Shown here: piece by piece, positions 18,813 through 28,350 of the stretch | Position numbering within the stretch: position 1 is the first letter of the stretch | How the letters are laid out: every line of letters starts with the position of its first letter | From: Candidatus Roizmanbacteria bacterium RIFCSPLOWO2_01_FULL_39_19 | GTDB lineage: Bacteria > Patescibacteriota > Microgenomatia > UBA1406 > HO2-37-13b | Length of the DNA: 54,813 nucleotides | Assembly: GCA_001789725.1 (NCBI GenBank) | Contig: MGAM01000009.1 | Coordinates: 1 to 54,813 of the forward strand | Direction: 5' to 3' | The notes under the pieces: model-generated | Database searches by the model: none | What the model was told of the DNA's origin: nothing | What the model saw: the letters and a program-made list of their open reading frames with translations, nothing else | Program-made: the position numbers and the translations under genes

Positions 18813-20189
18813 ATGAAGTCTGACATCTCTCTTGAAAAAATCGTTTCACTTGCTAAACGTCGCGGATTTGTCTACCCGTCCTCAGATATTTATGGGGGCA
18901 TGGCAAATACATGGGACTTTGGGCATTACGGCGTACTTCTTAAAAATAACATTCGTGACTTATGGTGGAAAACATTTGTTTTAGATAGAGATGATATGGT
19001 TGGGATCGAGGCATCAATTTTTTTAAACCCTAAAGTTTGGAAGGCGAGCGGTCATACAACTAGTTTTACTGATGCATTGGTTGATTGCAGAAAATGTAAA
19101 TTTAGAACTCGTGCTGATCATCTAATTGAAGATAATATACCCAATAACAAAGTCGAGGGTTTAACTCTCGAGGAGCTAACAAAAATAATTATTGATAACA
19201 AACTGAAATGTCCAAAATGTGGCCTTTCAGATTTCACATCAGCGCGTAACTTTAACCTTCTCTTTGAGACCCAGGTGGGGATTATCGAGGAAACAAAATC
19301 AAAAGTATATCTACGAGGGGAAATTGCTCAAGGGATTTTTATCAACTTCAAAAATGTTCTTAATACGATGCGCGTAAAAGTGCCATTTGGTATTGCCCAA
19401 ATTGGCAAAGCATTCAGAAATGAAATTACCATGGGGCAGTTTATCCATCGAACACTGGAGTTTGACTTGATGGAGTTTGAATATTTTATTCAGAAGTCAC
19501 AGTGGGGAAAAATATTTGAAAAATTTCAAACTGAGATGTGGGACTTTGCAAAAATGGTTGGAATAGATGAAAAAAAATTACGATGGAGGGAGCACGAAGA
19601 GCATGAGCGCTCTCATTATTCCAAAAAGACAGCAGATATTGAATACGAATACTCCTTTGGATGGAAGGAGATGTTTGGAATAGCCTATAGAACTGACTTT
19701 GACCTGTCAAACCATGCAAAACACACCGGGCGCGATCTGTCATACACTGACCCCAAAACTGGAGAAAAATTTATCCCCCATGTGATTGAGCCAACTTTTG
19801 GACTCTCAAGACTCATAGGAATTATTTTGTTTGATGCGTACTTTGAAGAAGAAATTAATGGGCAGACAAGAACAGTTTTGAAACTTGCGCCATCAATTGC
19901 ACCCGTTAAAGCAGCAATTTTCCCTCTGCAGAAAGATGAGAAATTACAAAAAATAGCCAGAGAATTATATGAAAAATTGAAAAAACAATATGTTGTTGAG
20001 TTTGATGACAGCGATAACATTGGCAAAATGTACAGAAGGCAGGATGAAATTGGCACGCCATTTTGCATAACTGCCGATTACCAGACACTTGAAGACAATG
20101 CAGCGACAGTCCGGGAACGTGACACAATGAAACAGGAGAGAATGCCACTTGAAAAAATCGAAACTTTTCTTCATGATAAAATCATCTAA
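18813..20189 (+). CDS. glyS: Glycyl-tRNA synthetase (single-chain, class II)
   Basis: GFVYPSSDIYGGMANTWDFGHYGVLLKNNI; FRNEITMGQFIHRTLEFDLMEFEYF; HVIEPTFGLSRLI. Confidence 0.95.
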   Translation: MKSDISLEKIVSLAKRRGFVYPSSDIYGGMANTWDFGHYGVLLKNNIRDLWWKTFVLDRDDMVGIEASIFLNPKVWKASGHTTSFTDALVDCRKCKFRTRADHLIEDNIPNNKVEGLTLEELTKIIIDNKLKCPKCGLSDFTSARNFNLLFETQVGIIEETKSKVYLRGEIAQGIFINFKNVLNTMRVKVPFGIAQIGKAFRNEITMGQFIHRTLEFDLMEFEYFIQKSQWGKIFEKFQTEMWDFAKMVGIDEKKLRWREHEEHERSHYSKKTADIEYEYSFGWKEMFGIAYRTDFDLSNHAKHTGRDLSYTDPKTGEKFIPHVIEPTFGLSRLIGIILFDAYFEEEINGQTRTVLKLAPSIAPVKAAIFPLQKDEKLQKIARELYEKLKKQYVVEFDDSDNIGKMYRRQDEIGTPFCITADYQTLEDNAATVRERDTMKQERMPLEKIETFLHDKII

Positions 20190-20190
20190 C

Positions 20191-20700
20191 ATGGAGCCGA
20201 TTAAAGGTCATTCACAAAATACACTTCTTCTTGTTGCTGGAGTTACGGTATTTATTGTCATTATTATCGGGGCGGTATTTTTCTTTAAAAAATCATCAAC
20301 GAATAAAAATGATACTAATAATGTGTTGCCACCCAGCCAAGAAGTTCTGCCGACGATAAACCCCTCAACAAAAATTAATTTAGCCTCTGATGCTAAAAAA
20401 CAAAACGTAACATTCACAATTGATAATATCCCTGGCGATGTTTCAATAATTGAGTACGAACTTGTTTATGAGCATGATTTAACTAAACGTGATATTGTCG
20501 AAGGGGCCGAAGGGTCACGAAAAGAAGACGCTGCAATTGGCACACTTGAGGTTGTAGCTGAAAATATTACAAAGAAAATTTATTTAGGAACATGTTCGGC
20601 AACTTGCACTCCTCACTTGGGAATTATTTCGGTTAGATTATCCCTCAAATTCTTGGGTGGCAAAACTCCGTCAATGTTTGAAAAAGAATTCATTTTATGA
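20191..20700 (+). CDS. Single-TM hypothetical protein
   Basis: N-terminal TM (LLLVAGVTVFIVIIIGAVFFF) then extracellular-type domain; ATG 20191 follows the glyS stop. Confidence 0.6.
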   Translation: MEPIKGHSQNTLLLVAGVTVFIVIIIGAVFFFKKSSTNKNDTNNVLPPSQEVLPTINPSTKINLASDAKKQNVTFTIDNIPGDVSIIEYELVYEHDLTKRDIVEGAEGSRKEDAAIGTLEVVAENITKKIYLGTCSATCTPHLGIISVRLSLKFLGGKTPSMFEKEFIL

Positions 20701-20719
20701 AGTATTAAGAAGTATTAAG

Positions 20720-21388
20720 ATGTATTATAAGAAATTGTTTTTAGTCTCAGCATTGGCCAGCCTGATGGGATTATTAATTGGTTTTTCTTCTAGTTATAAA
20801 ATACCTCCTAAAAAACAGCCCACTACATATCAATCTCAATCTGCCCGCATGACTCCACTATGGTTGTTGCCTACTCCCACAGTACCAGTTGAACCAATAA
20901 TAACATCAATTCCAGTCCAATCAGGTATTTCACATTGGGCAGAATATAAAGATGAAAAAAATGGAGTAGTTTATAAATATCCGCCAGAATATTCAATCAC
21001 TGAGCCATTACTTTATGAAAATAGACGCCCAATTCTAAATCATAAAATTGATTGGTGGACAACATCCCAAATTGAATGTGATGACGCAAAAGGCGATTGC
21101 TCCCTTGTTGCTAATAAGAAAGAGAAAATGATAATTAATGGGTATGAAACGACAAGAATCTCAGGATGGAGCGGTAGCGTCGGGGGAGGACTTCCAGAAA
21201 ACTATGTCAGCTACTATTTTAAAAATCCAAGTAAGAATAATTATTTGAATATAACCCTTCACGAAATTCCATTAGATGACACAGATAATTATTCTTATGA
21301 GCGCAGTCTCAAACCAATTCCTCAGTCAGAAATTGATGTCTTTGATAAGATTGTCAACACTGTTCAATTTGTTGATATCTTGCAGTGA
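20720..21388 (+). CDS. Hypothetical secreted/membrane-anchored protein
   Basis: MYYKKLFLVSALASLMGLLIGFSSSY signal/TM; ORF start at 20657 overlaps the previous gene, ATG 20720 preferred. Confidence 0.6.
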   Translation: MYYKKLFLVSALASLMGLLIGFSSSYKIPPKKQPTTYQSQSARMTPLWLLPTPTVPVEPIITSIPVQSGISHWAEYKDEKNGVVYKYPPEYSITEPLLYENRRPILNHKIDWWTTSQIECDDAKGDCSLVANKKEKMIINGYETTRISGWSGSVGGGLPENYVSYYFKNPSKNNYLNITLHEIPLDDTDNYSYERSLKPIPQSEIDVFDKIVNTVQFVDILQ

Positions 21389-21428
21389 GGATGAAAAGTT
21401 GCCTAATGCTTACTTTTTGTGCATTTAG

Positions 21429-22346
21429 ATGATTCCAAGAATTATTGTGGATCAAGTAAATAACCAAACTCTACAAACAGGAATAATCAATAAAATTAAA
21501 GCCCAATATGGGATTATGATAACTTCATGGAAACCCATCTGGAGTTATTACGGCGGCGTGTTTGAAATCACTGTTGATACAAATTCGTCGTATATTCTAA
21601 AAATAATCCGAAATCCAGATGAATATAAACTTCGTCATCTTGAAGCCGAGGTCGCCTTTACCCAAGCTGTTACAGAAAACATCACTGAATTTATAACTCA
21701 AACGTTTATTCAAGATAAAAATGAGAATGAACTGCAAAAAAGCAATAATGATATGTTTTATTTGCTTAAAAAACACGAAATTATCAAAAAATCAGTTCCA
21801 ACTCCCCAAGAACAACAACATGTAGGACGCCTCATACACGCCTTTCATACAAAACTTGTTGACTTTAAACATGAAGGAATAGCGGGGACCTCATGGATGA
21901 GGGAAGTTGAACCGGAACAATACAAAATACTTTTACAAAATATGGCCGAAAAAGAATTTGCGCCCTTTGTTGCGCCCTTAAATTACGAAGAATCACATCT
22001 TACTAAAACACTCATTCATGGAGACTGGCACGATGACAACTTCTCATTTTCAACCCCTCCATTTTTATATGATTTGGACACGTTGAGTTATGGGGCAGCA
22101 AGTGAGGAGATTGCCCGAACTATCACTCATTGGACAAATGACGACTTATCGATAAAAGATTTCTATGAAAATATATTAGTTGGCTATCGCGACTTGTCTC
22201 AGGACGAGATTGATGTTATCCCCCGCGTTGCCGTTGCAATTTGTTTAAGACAATTTGCTGAAATAACTCAAAACGGTGACAAATACAATGACGCTCGTGG
22301 ATTTCTCGAGCTTGAAAAGAAATTAAAAAGCCTGTTTTGCTGCTAA
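21429..22346 (+). CDS. Phosphotransferase/APH-like kinase family protein
   Basis: TLIHGDWHDDNF...FLYDLDTLSYG: HGDxxxxN and downstream Asp of APH fold. Confidence 0.75.
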   Translation: MIPRIIVDQVNNQTLQTGIINKIKAQYGIMITSWKPIWSYYGGVFEITVDTNSSYILKIIRNPDEYKLRHLEAEVAFTQAVTENITEFITQTFIQDKNENELQKSNNDMFYLLKKHEIIKKSVPTPQEQQHVGRLIHAFHTKLVDFKHEGIAGTSWMREVEPEQYKILLQNMAEKEFAPFVAPLNYEESHLTKTLIHGDWHDDNFSFSTPPFLYDLDTLSYGAASEEIARTITHWTNDDLSIKDFYENILVGYRDLSQDEIDVIPRVAVAICLRQFAEITQNGDKYNDARGFLELEKKLKSLFCC

Positions 22347-22411
22347 TTTTTTAGTCTTAAATTCTAACTCCGCATGCCTACATATTGTGTCCTTTTTGGT
22401 GATTCTACACC

Positions 22412-22440
22412 TTGACATGGCCTTACAATACCATTATTAT
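22412..22440 (+). promoter_or_regulatory. Sigma70-type promoter of the dcw cluster
   Basis: TTGACA-17 nt-TATTAT, with -10 ending 8 nt before the mraZ ATG. Confidence 0.8.
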
Positions 22441-22448
22441 GGTGATAA

Positions 22449-22877
22449 ATGGCATTTTTGGGTGAATATTTGGTTTCGTTTACGGGGGTAGGACGACTTG
22501 TCATCCCAAAAAAAATACGAGAGGGGTTGAGGGGTGCAGCGTCGTTTACTCTAAGCAAAGGATTTGACGGCTGTTTGTCAGGATACACCGACAAAGATTG
22601 GCAATCGGCAACCAGGGAGTTATTACAAGAGACAGGGGTTTCAGGAAAACGAATGGACTTGCGCCGAAGGGTTTTTTCGAGCGCAATTGAGATCGAAATT
22701 GATACTCAAGGAAGAACAATAATACCGCTCAATTTACTTGAATTTGCCGGTATGAAAGGTACAAAGCAGGCGATCGTAATTGGGGTCGGAAACCATTTTG
22801 AAATTTGGCAAAAAAATAAGTGGGAGAAATATCAGCAAACCATTGAAGAAAACATTAGTCGGGAAAAAGATACGTGA
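22449..22877 (+). CDS. mraZ: Transcriptional regulator MraZ
   Basis: MAFLGEYLVSFTGVGRLVIPKKIREGL; duplicated SpoVT/AbrB-like fold (DTQGRTIIPLNLLEFA); first gene of dcw. Confidence 0.9.
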   Translation: MAFLGEYLVSFTGVGRLVIPKKIREGLRGAASFTLSKGFDGCLSGYTDKDWQSATRELLQETGVSGKRMDLRRRVFSSAIEIEIDTQGRTIIPLNLLEFAGMKGTKQAIVIGVGNHFEIWQKNKWEKYQQTIEENISREKDT

Positions 22878-23713
22878 TGCACACACCAGTACTTTTACAG
22901 GAAACGATTGATGCGCTAGTTATTAAACCAGGAAGAAAATACATTGATTGTACATTTGGGTCAGGCGGACACTCGTTTGAGATTGCACGCTTAGGAGGAG
23001 ACGTTTTGGCTCTCGATTATGACAAGACAGCAGTTGAAAAGGGCAAGGCGGAAGCAAAAAGACGAAACATACTATTAGTTTATGGAAATTATGCCAATAT
23101 TGAAAAAATTGCAAAAGTTAATAACTACATTGCTTGTGCGGGGATTTTATTCGATTTGGGTCTATCAATGGAACAGCTTGAGGGGGATCGGGGATTTTCC
23201 TATAAAAAAGAAGATGCTTTCCTCGATATGAGGCTGAGCGAAGAAATTGATATCACAGCTTACGACATAGTTAAAAGTTATAGTGAAAATGAGTTATATG
23301 AAGCACTTGTTAAAGGCGCTGAGGAGCTCAATTCTTGGGCAATTGTTCAGTCTATTGTCCGCGCCCGTCGTATAAACCCAATAAAAACAGTAGGAGATTT
23401 GAATAGGATAGTTAAAAATGGGACGAGCCTATCAGGTCAAAGACTGGAAAAAGTATTAAGAAAGGTTTATCAGGCTCTGTTCATTTGTGTAAATAATGAA
23501 TTTGAAAATTTGAAAAATGGGCTGAATGGAGCATTTAAATGTTTAGGCAGTAGGGGAATTATAGCTGTGATTAGCTTTCATTCGGGCCAAGAAAGAATAA
23601 TAAAGCGGTTTGCTAAAGACAAAAGACTAAAAATGAAAGTTATAAGAAAAAAGGGTGATGAAGCTAGAAAATTTGAGCGTTCGGCGACCCTTAGAATACT
23701 TAAAAAAATATGA
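22874..23713 (+). CDS. rsmH: 16S rRNA (cytosine1402-N4)-methyltransferase RsmH
   Basis: HTPVLLQETIDAL, YIDCTFGSGGHS, GILFDLGLSMEQL, ISFHSGQERIIKRF. Confidence 0.93.
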   Translation: MMHTPVLLQETIDALVIKPGRKYIDCTFGSGGHSFEIARLGGDVLALDYDKTAVEKGKAEAKRRNILLVYGNYANIEKIAKVNNYIACAGILFDLGLSMEQLEGDRGFSYKKEDAFLDMRLSEEIDITAYDIVKSYSENELYEALVKGAEELNSWAIVQSIVRARRINPIKTVGDLNRIVKNGTSLSGQRLEKVLRKVYQALFICVNNEFENLKNGLNGAFKCLGSRGIIAVISFHSGQERIIKRFAKDKRLKMKVIRKKGDEARKFERSATLRILKKI

Positions 23714-23994
23714 GGAAAATTGAAATTAATAAGAAACTATCACTGATTGTGCTGATATTCAGTTTAATGACTATTAATATTATTATGTTTGCCCGCACTG
23801 TTAGCGTTTCTGACTCAATAGTTAAAATAGAGGTAGAAACCCAGAGACTTAAGATTGAAAATCAGCAACTTAAGCAAAAATTGTTTTTACTAAGTTCCTT
23901 AACACGAATTGATAAGGTTGCTGATTATCTGGGTTTCACCCAAGGTCCCCAGGTTCTTGAACTTGATCCCCTAAAGTATGTTGCAGTAAGATAA
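23710..23994 (+). CDS. FtsL-like cell division protein
   Basis: Small single-TM coiled-coil protein between rsmH and ftsI. Confidence 0.6.
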   Translation: MRKIEINKKLSLIVLIFSLMTINIIMFARTVSVSDSIVKIEVETQRLKIENQQLKQKLFLLSSLTRIDKVADYLGFTQGPQVLELDPLKYVAVR

Positions 23995-24003
23995 ACTGTT
24001 AAT

Positions 24004-25665
24004 ATGCGCAATATTCAATTGTTTTTTTGGAGTTTTATCATTCTATTGATAATAATAATTGGCAAGTTGGGGTTAATTCAACTATTTTCTTCAGATGATT
24101 ATGCAAGCAATATCTATCTTCAAACGGAAAGAATTGCTCCAAAAAGAGGTGAAATTTTTGATAGACACGCCGATCCGTTAGTTTTAAATAAAACTTATTA
24201 TAAGCTCATAGCAAATCCCAGAAGTATTAAAAATAAACACGAAGTCATCGCTAAGCTCAATTCATTATTAAGTATTGGCCAATCAACTCTTGAGGCAAAA
24301 CTCCTAAATAACAGACAATGGGTTCCAGTTGCCGGCGGTCTTGACTTAAGTAAAAAAAGAAATATCGAAAAATTAAAAATTCAAGGATTACTCTTTGAAG
24401 AGGAGGAAAGACGTTTCTACCCCGAATCCTCAACATCTGCCCACCTGCTTGGCTTTGTCGGAAAAGATGAAAGAGCTTCAGACATTGGATATTTTGGAAT
24501 TGAGGGATATTTTAATAAGGATTTAAGCGGGTTACCCGGATTGATTAAAACAGAACGCGATGTTTTTGGAAAACCAATTTTTGTTGGAGTGCAAGAAGTT
24601 GTTAAGGGCGAGAATGGACGAGACTTATATTTAACAATTGATAAAACAGTCCAAATTTTAGTCAAGAAACACCTAAAAACTGCTGTTGAAAAATATCAAG
24701 CAGAGTCAGGGTGCGCAGTTGTTTTGGAGCCTTACTCAGGAGCGGTTATCGCCATTAGTTGTTTACCTGATTATGACCCGGAAAACTACTCTAAGTTTTC
24801 TGCCGATTTATTTATAAACACGGCTGTCTCAGTTTCGTTTGAACCTGGCAGTATTTTTAAACCTCTTATTATGGCAGCAGCTCTCAATGAAAAAAAGGTC
24901 AAGCCGTCAACAAAAATAAATGAGACCGGTCCTGTTGCAATAGGTTCATATACAATAGCAAACTGGGACAGCAAATATAAAGGAGTTTTGACGATGGAAG
25001 ATGTCATTAAATACTCGTCAAATATCGGCATGGTGAAAGTAGCCTCTCGCATGAAAAAGGAAACAATCCAAAAATATCTTAAAAATTATGGTTTTGGGGA
25101 AAAAACAGGTATTGATTTACAGGGAGAAGCCAGTGGACTAGTTAAAAACGAGAAATCATGGTACCCAATTGACAGCGCAACTGTGGCATTTGGTCAGGGA
25201 ATTGCCGTGACTCCAATCCAAATGATTAGGGCTTTTGCGTCTCTTGTTAATGGTGGTTGGATGGTTAAACCTTATACGGTGATGGAGATAAAATCCGACA
25301 GCCAAAAAAAGTTGATTAAATCACAGAGAATCAAACGTGTAATTAGTGAAAAAACATCACGACAAATCAAAAAAATGCTGGCTGCAGCTATCGAACACGG
25401 TGAGGTTAAGTGGAAAATTCCCAAAGGATACACCTTTGGTGGCAAGACTGGAACGGCCCAAATCCCAGTTGAAGGACATTATGACCCGACAAAGACAATC
25501 GCATCTTTTGTCGGGTTTGTACCGCTTAATAAACCTCGATTTATTGCTCTTATTGCGTTAAAAAAACCAACCACGTCTCAATGGGGATCAGAGACTGCTG
25601 CGCCGGTATTTTTTGATATAGCCCGTGAGCTTCTAGTATACTATAGTATGCCACCCGATAAATAA
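24004..25665 (+). CDS. ftsI: Peptidoglycan D,D-transpeptidase FtsI (class B PBP)
   Basis: FEPGSIFKP (SxxK), YSSNIG (SxN), GGKTGTAQIP (KTG). Confidence 0.93.
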   Translation: MRNIQLFFWSFIILLIIIIGKLGLIQLFSSDDYASNIYLQTERIAPKRGEIFDRHADPLVLNKTYYKLIANPRSIKNKHEVIAKLNSLLSIGQSTLEAKLLNNRQWVPVAGGLDLSKKRNIEKLKIQGLLFEEEERRFYPESSTSAHLLGFVGKDERASDIGYFGIEGYFNKDLSGLPGLIKTERDVFGKPIFVGVQEVVKGENGRDLYLTIDKTVQILVKKHLKTAVEKYQAESGCAVVLEPYSGAVIAISCLPDYDPENYSKFSADLFINTAVSVSFEPGSIFKPLIMAAALNEKKVKPSTKINETGPVAIGSYTIANWDSKYKGVLTMEDVIKYSSNIGMVKVASRMKKETIQKYLKNYGFGEKTGIDLQGEASGLVKNEKSWYPIDSATVAFGQGIAVTPIQMIRAFASLVNGGWMVKPYTVMEIKSDSQKKLIKSQRIKRVISEKTSRQIKKMLAAAIEHGEVKWKIPKGYTFGGKTGTAQIPVEGHYDPTKTIASFVGFVPLNKPRFIALIALKKPTTSQWGSETAAPVFFDIARELLVYYSMPPDK

Positions 25666-25666
25666 C

Positions 25667-26911
25667 ATGAACTTTCTTAAAAGAATTTTCCATATATTTG
25701 AAGGAATTTTAGCTGAGATTATTTTCGGATTTCCGTCGAAAAGGATTAAGATTATTGGTGTAACTGGGACCGACGGGAAGACCACTACCTCACATCTAAT
25801 TTATCACATTTTAAAATCCTGCGATCATAAGCCTTCAATGATTTCATCAATTTATGCAGATACAGGTGACACAACATATGATACTGGATTTCACACAACA
25901 ACCCCCCGGCCGATAGCAGTCAGGAAATTTTTAAAGGCAGCAGTTCAGTCCAGATGTGATTACTTTATCCTTGAGACAACTTCTCATGCTCTCTCACAAG
26001 GGAGAGTTTGGGGAATACCATATCAGGCTGGAGTGATAACAAATGTTACTCATGAGCATCAGCTTCACCATAAGTCATTTGACAACTACTTAAGGTCAAA
26101 AGTAAAGCTTCTAATAAAATCTAAAAATGCATATGTAAATAAAGATATGCAGGCATATAAAAGCGTTCGAGATGAACTAAAAAAACGTCAAAAGAGCTTT
26201 TTTACATATACAACTAAATCGGTTGGCGCCGATTTTACTTGGCCAAAGGATTTAATAACCCATCTTAATGGAGAGTATAATCGTCAAAATGTTATGGCAG
26301 CCTACTCGGTTGTGTCTGATATTGGAGTAACTGATGCAGAGTTTATCAAGGCTCTTAAAAGTTTTAAGCTACCTCAAGGCAGATTTGATGTTGTTTATAA
26401 CAAAAGTTTCACTGTTATTATTGACTTTGCTCACACCCCAAACTCAGTTAATCAAATTTTATCAGCCGTGCGTGAAAATTATTATAAAAAAGGAAAATCA
26501 ATAATCCATGTTTTTGGTTCGGCCTCGGAACGAGACGATTCAAAGAGGCCATTGATGGGAAGAGAATCGGCGCGTTTATCTGACAAAATTATTTTAACCG
26601 AAGAAGACAGACGGCGCGAGGATATAAGTAAAATATTTAGTGAGATAGAAAAGGGAATATTAAAAGAAAAATTTACTTATCTTAATGATGAAGAATTTAG
26701 TAAAACAAGCAAGAAGAAAATCTACACAAAAGTACCAAATAGGTATGATGCCATCTCTCTTGGAATATCTGTGTTAAAACCGGGTGATATCTTTATTACA
26801 ACCGGAAAAAGCCATGAAAAAAGTCTTAATAGAGACGGAGTTGAGGAGCCGTGGGACGAATACGATGCAGTACGCATGGCGTTAAAAAAATACTTTTCAA
26901 TCAATCTATGA
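25667..26911 (+). CDS. murE: MurE-like Mur ligase lacking the N-terminal UDP-binding domain
   Basis: IGVTGTDGKTTTSHLI, TTPRPIAVRKFL, ETTSHALSQGRV, FAHTPNSV, FGSASERDDSKRPLMG; ATP-binding motif starts about 32 aa from N-terminus. Confidence 0.82.
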   Translation: MNFLKRIFHIFEGILAEIIFGFPSKRIKIIGVTGTDGKTTTSHLIYHILKSCDHKPSMISSIYADTGDTTYDTGFHTTTPRPIAVRKFLKAAVQSRCDYFILETTSHALSQGRVWGIPYQAGVITNVTHEHQLHHKSFDNYLRSKVKLLIKSKNAYVNKDMQAYKSVRDELKKRQKSFFTYTTKSVGADFTWPKDLITHLNGEYNRQNVMAAYSVVSDIGVTDAEFIKALKSFKLPQGRFDVVYNKSFTVIIDFAHTPNSVNQILSAVRENYYKKGKSIIHVFGSASERDDSKRPLMGRESARLSDKIILTEEDRRREDISKIFSEIEKGILKEKFTYLNDEEFSKTSKKKIYTKVPNRYDAISLGISVLKPGDIFITTGKSHEKSLNRDGVEEPWDEYDAVRMALKKYFSINL

Positions 26912-28347
26912 CTCTTTATCAAGCAAAAACAGTTTATCTTATTGGCATAAGAGGCGTTGGCATGGCAGCTTTGGCGTGTGTCTTGCAGGATATGGGGAAA
27001 AACATATTGGGCTCTGACGTAGTTTCAAGTCATAACACTCCAACAGATCTTCTGTTAAAAAAAAGAGATATAAAGGTTTTTGAAGAGTTTGACGAAAAGC
27101 ATATTAACAACTCAGTCGATTTTGTTGTTACTCCGACCCTTTTTAACGGACCGGATAATATTGAAGCTAAACAGGCTTATAAACTCAATGTTGACAGCGC
27201 AACATACGCTAAGGCTGTTGGAATTGTTATGAACTGGTCAACGACGCGTATCGCGGTTTGTGGCTCACATGGTAAGACGACAACAACGGCTCTGATTGCA
27301 AACGTTTTTAATGACTTGAAACTTAAATCAACTTACATTGTTGGAGCCTCTGAGTTTAATAACGGAATTTCGGGTGGAGGATCAACAGGAGAAGATTTTT
27401 GTGTTGTCGAGGCTGATGAATATGTGACCAGTGTTGGCTTTAACAACATGTCAAAGTTTTTATATCAAAATCCGTCCCACATCCTATGCACCAATATTGA
27501 CTTTGACCATCCTGACGTATTCTCATCTCTTAAAGAGGTTAGACTGAGCTTCGAAACTTTTTTCGAGGAAAATATCAAAGATACTGAAAAGAATCTTTTT
27601 TATTGCGTTGACAATCAAGCTCTTAATGAGGTTGTTAAAGAAAATAATTTAGAAGGGATTTCGTTTGGATTAAGTGATAAAGCAGAATATCAGGCAAGAA
27701 ATATTGAAATTATTGATGGTCAATTCAAATTTGATGTGTATCGCAGAAACTTGTCGCTTACCTCAATTAAAATGCTCCTTAAAGGAGACCATAATATTTC
27801 AAATATGACAGGAGTTGTTGCTTTAACCCATACTTTGGGACTGGATATAGACAAAGTTTCTGTGAGTTTGAGTCAATTTTCCCCGGCGCAACGGCGCCTG
27901 CAGAAGCTTTATGAAAATAAAGTAACTTATTATGACGACTATGCTCACCATCCAACAGAAATTAAATCAAGCTTAATTGCGCTTAAAAACCTTTATCCTG
28001 AAAAAAAAATAATTGTGATTTTTGAGCCTCACACAATTGCAAGAACTTATGCTCTAAAATACGAGTTTGTTGAATCGCTAAAATATGCTGATTATGTATT
28101 TATCCTCCCAATATATACATCTGTCAGGGAAAAACAGGACAATATTAAAATTACATCTGAAGATCTTGTTAATTTGAGTAAAAAAAAGGGTGTAGGTAAC
28201 CTTGAATTTGTCGAATCTGAGGACGTTATTGATAAATTATTAAATGAAATTAGACCAAAAGACTTAGTTGTGACTATGGGCGCAGGAGACAAAGTTTATT
28301 TTTTGCGCGACACGCTTATTAAAACGTTTAAAGAAAATAACTTCTAA
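26908..28347 (+). CDS. murC: UDP-N-acetylmuramate--L-alanine ligase
   Basis: VYLIGIRGVGMAALA, CGSHGKTTTTALI, VEADEYVTS, YYDDYAHHPTEI; ATG 26908 overlaps the murE stop. Confidence 0.93.
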   Translation: MTLYQAKTVYLIGIRGVGMAALACVLQDMGKNILGSDVVSSHNTPTDLLLKKRDIKVFEEFDEKHINNSVDFVVTPTLFNGPDNIEAKQAYKLNVDSATYAKAVGIVMNWSTTRIAVCGSHGKTTTTALIANVFNDLKLKSTYIVGASEFNNGISGGGSTGEDFCVVEADEYVTSVGFNNMSKFLYQNPSHILCTNIDFDHPDVFSSLKEVRLSFETFFEENIKDTEKNLFYCVDNQALNEVVKENNLEGISFGLSDKAEYQARNIEIIDGQFKFDVYRRNLSLTSIKMLLKGDHNISNMTGVVALTHTLGLDIDKVSVSLSQFSPAQRRLQKLYENKVTYYDDYAHHPTEIKSSLIALKNLYPEKKIIVIFEPHTIARTYALKYEFVESLKYADYVFILPIYTSVREKQDNIKITSEDLVNLSKKKGVGNLEFVESEDVIDKLLNEIRPKDLVVTMGAGDKVYFLRDTLIKTFKENNF

Positions 28348-28350
28348 AAT

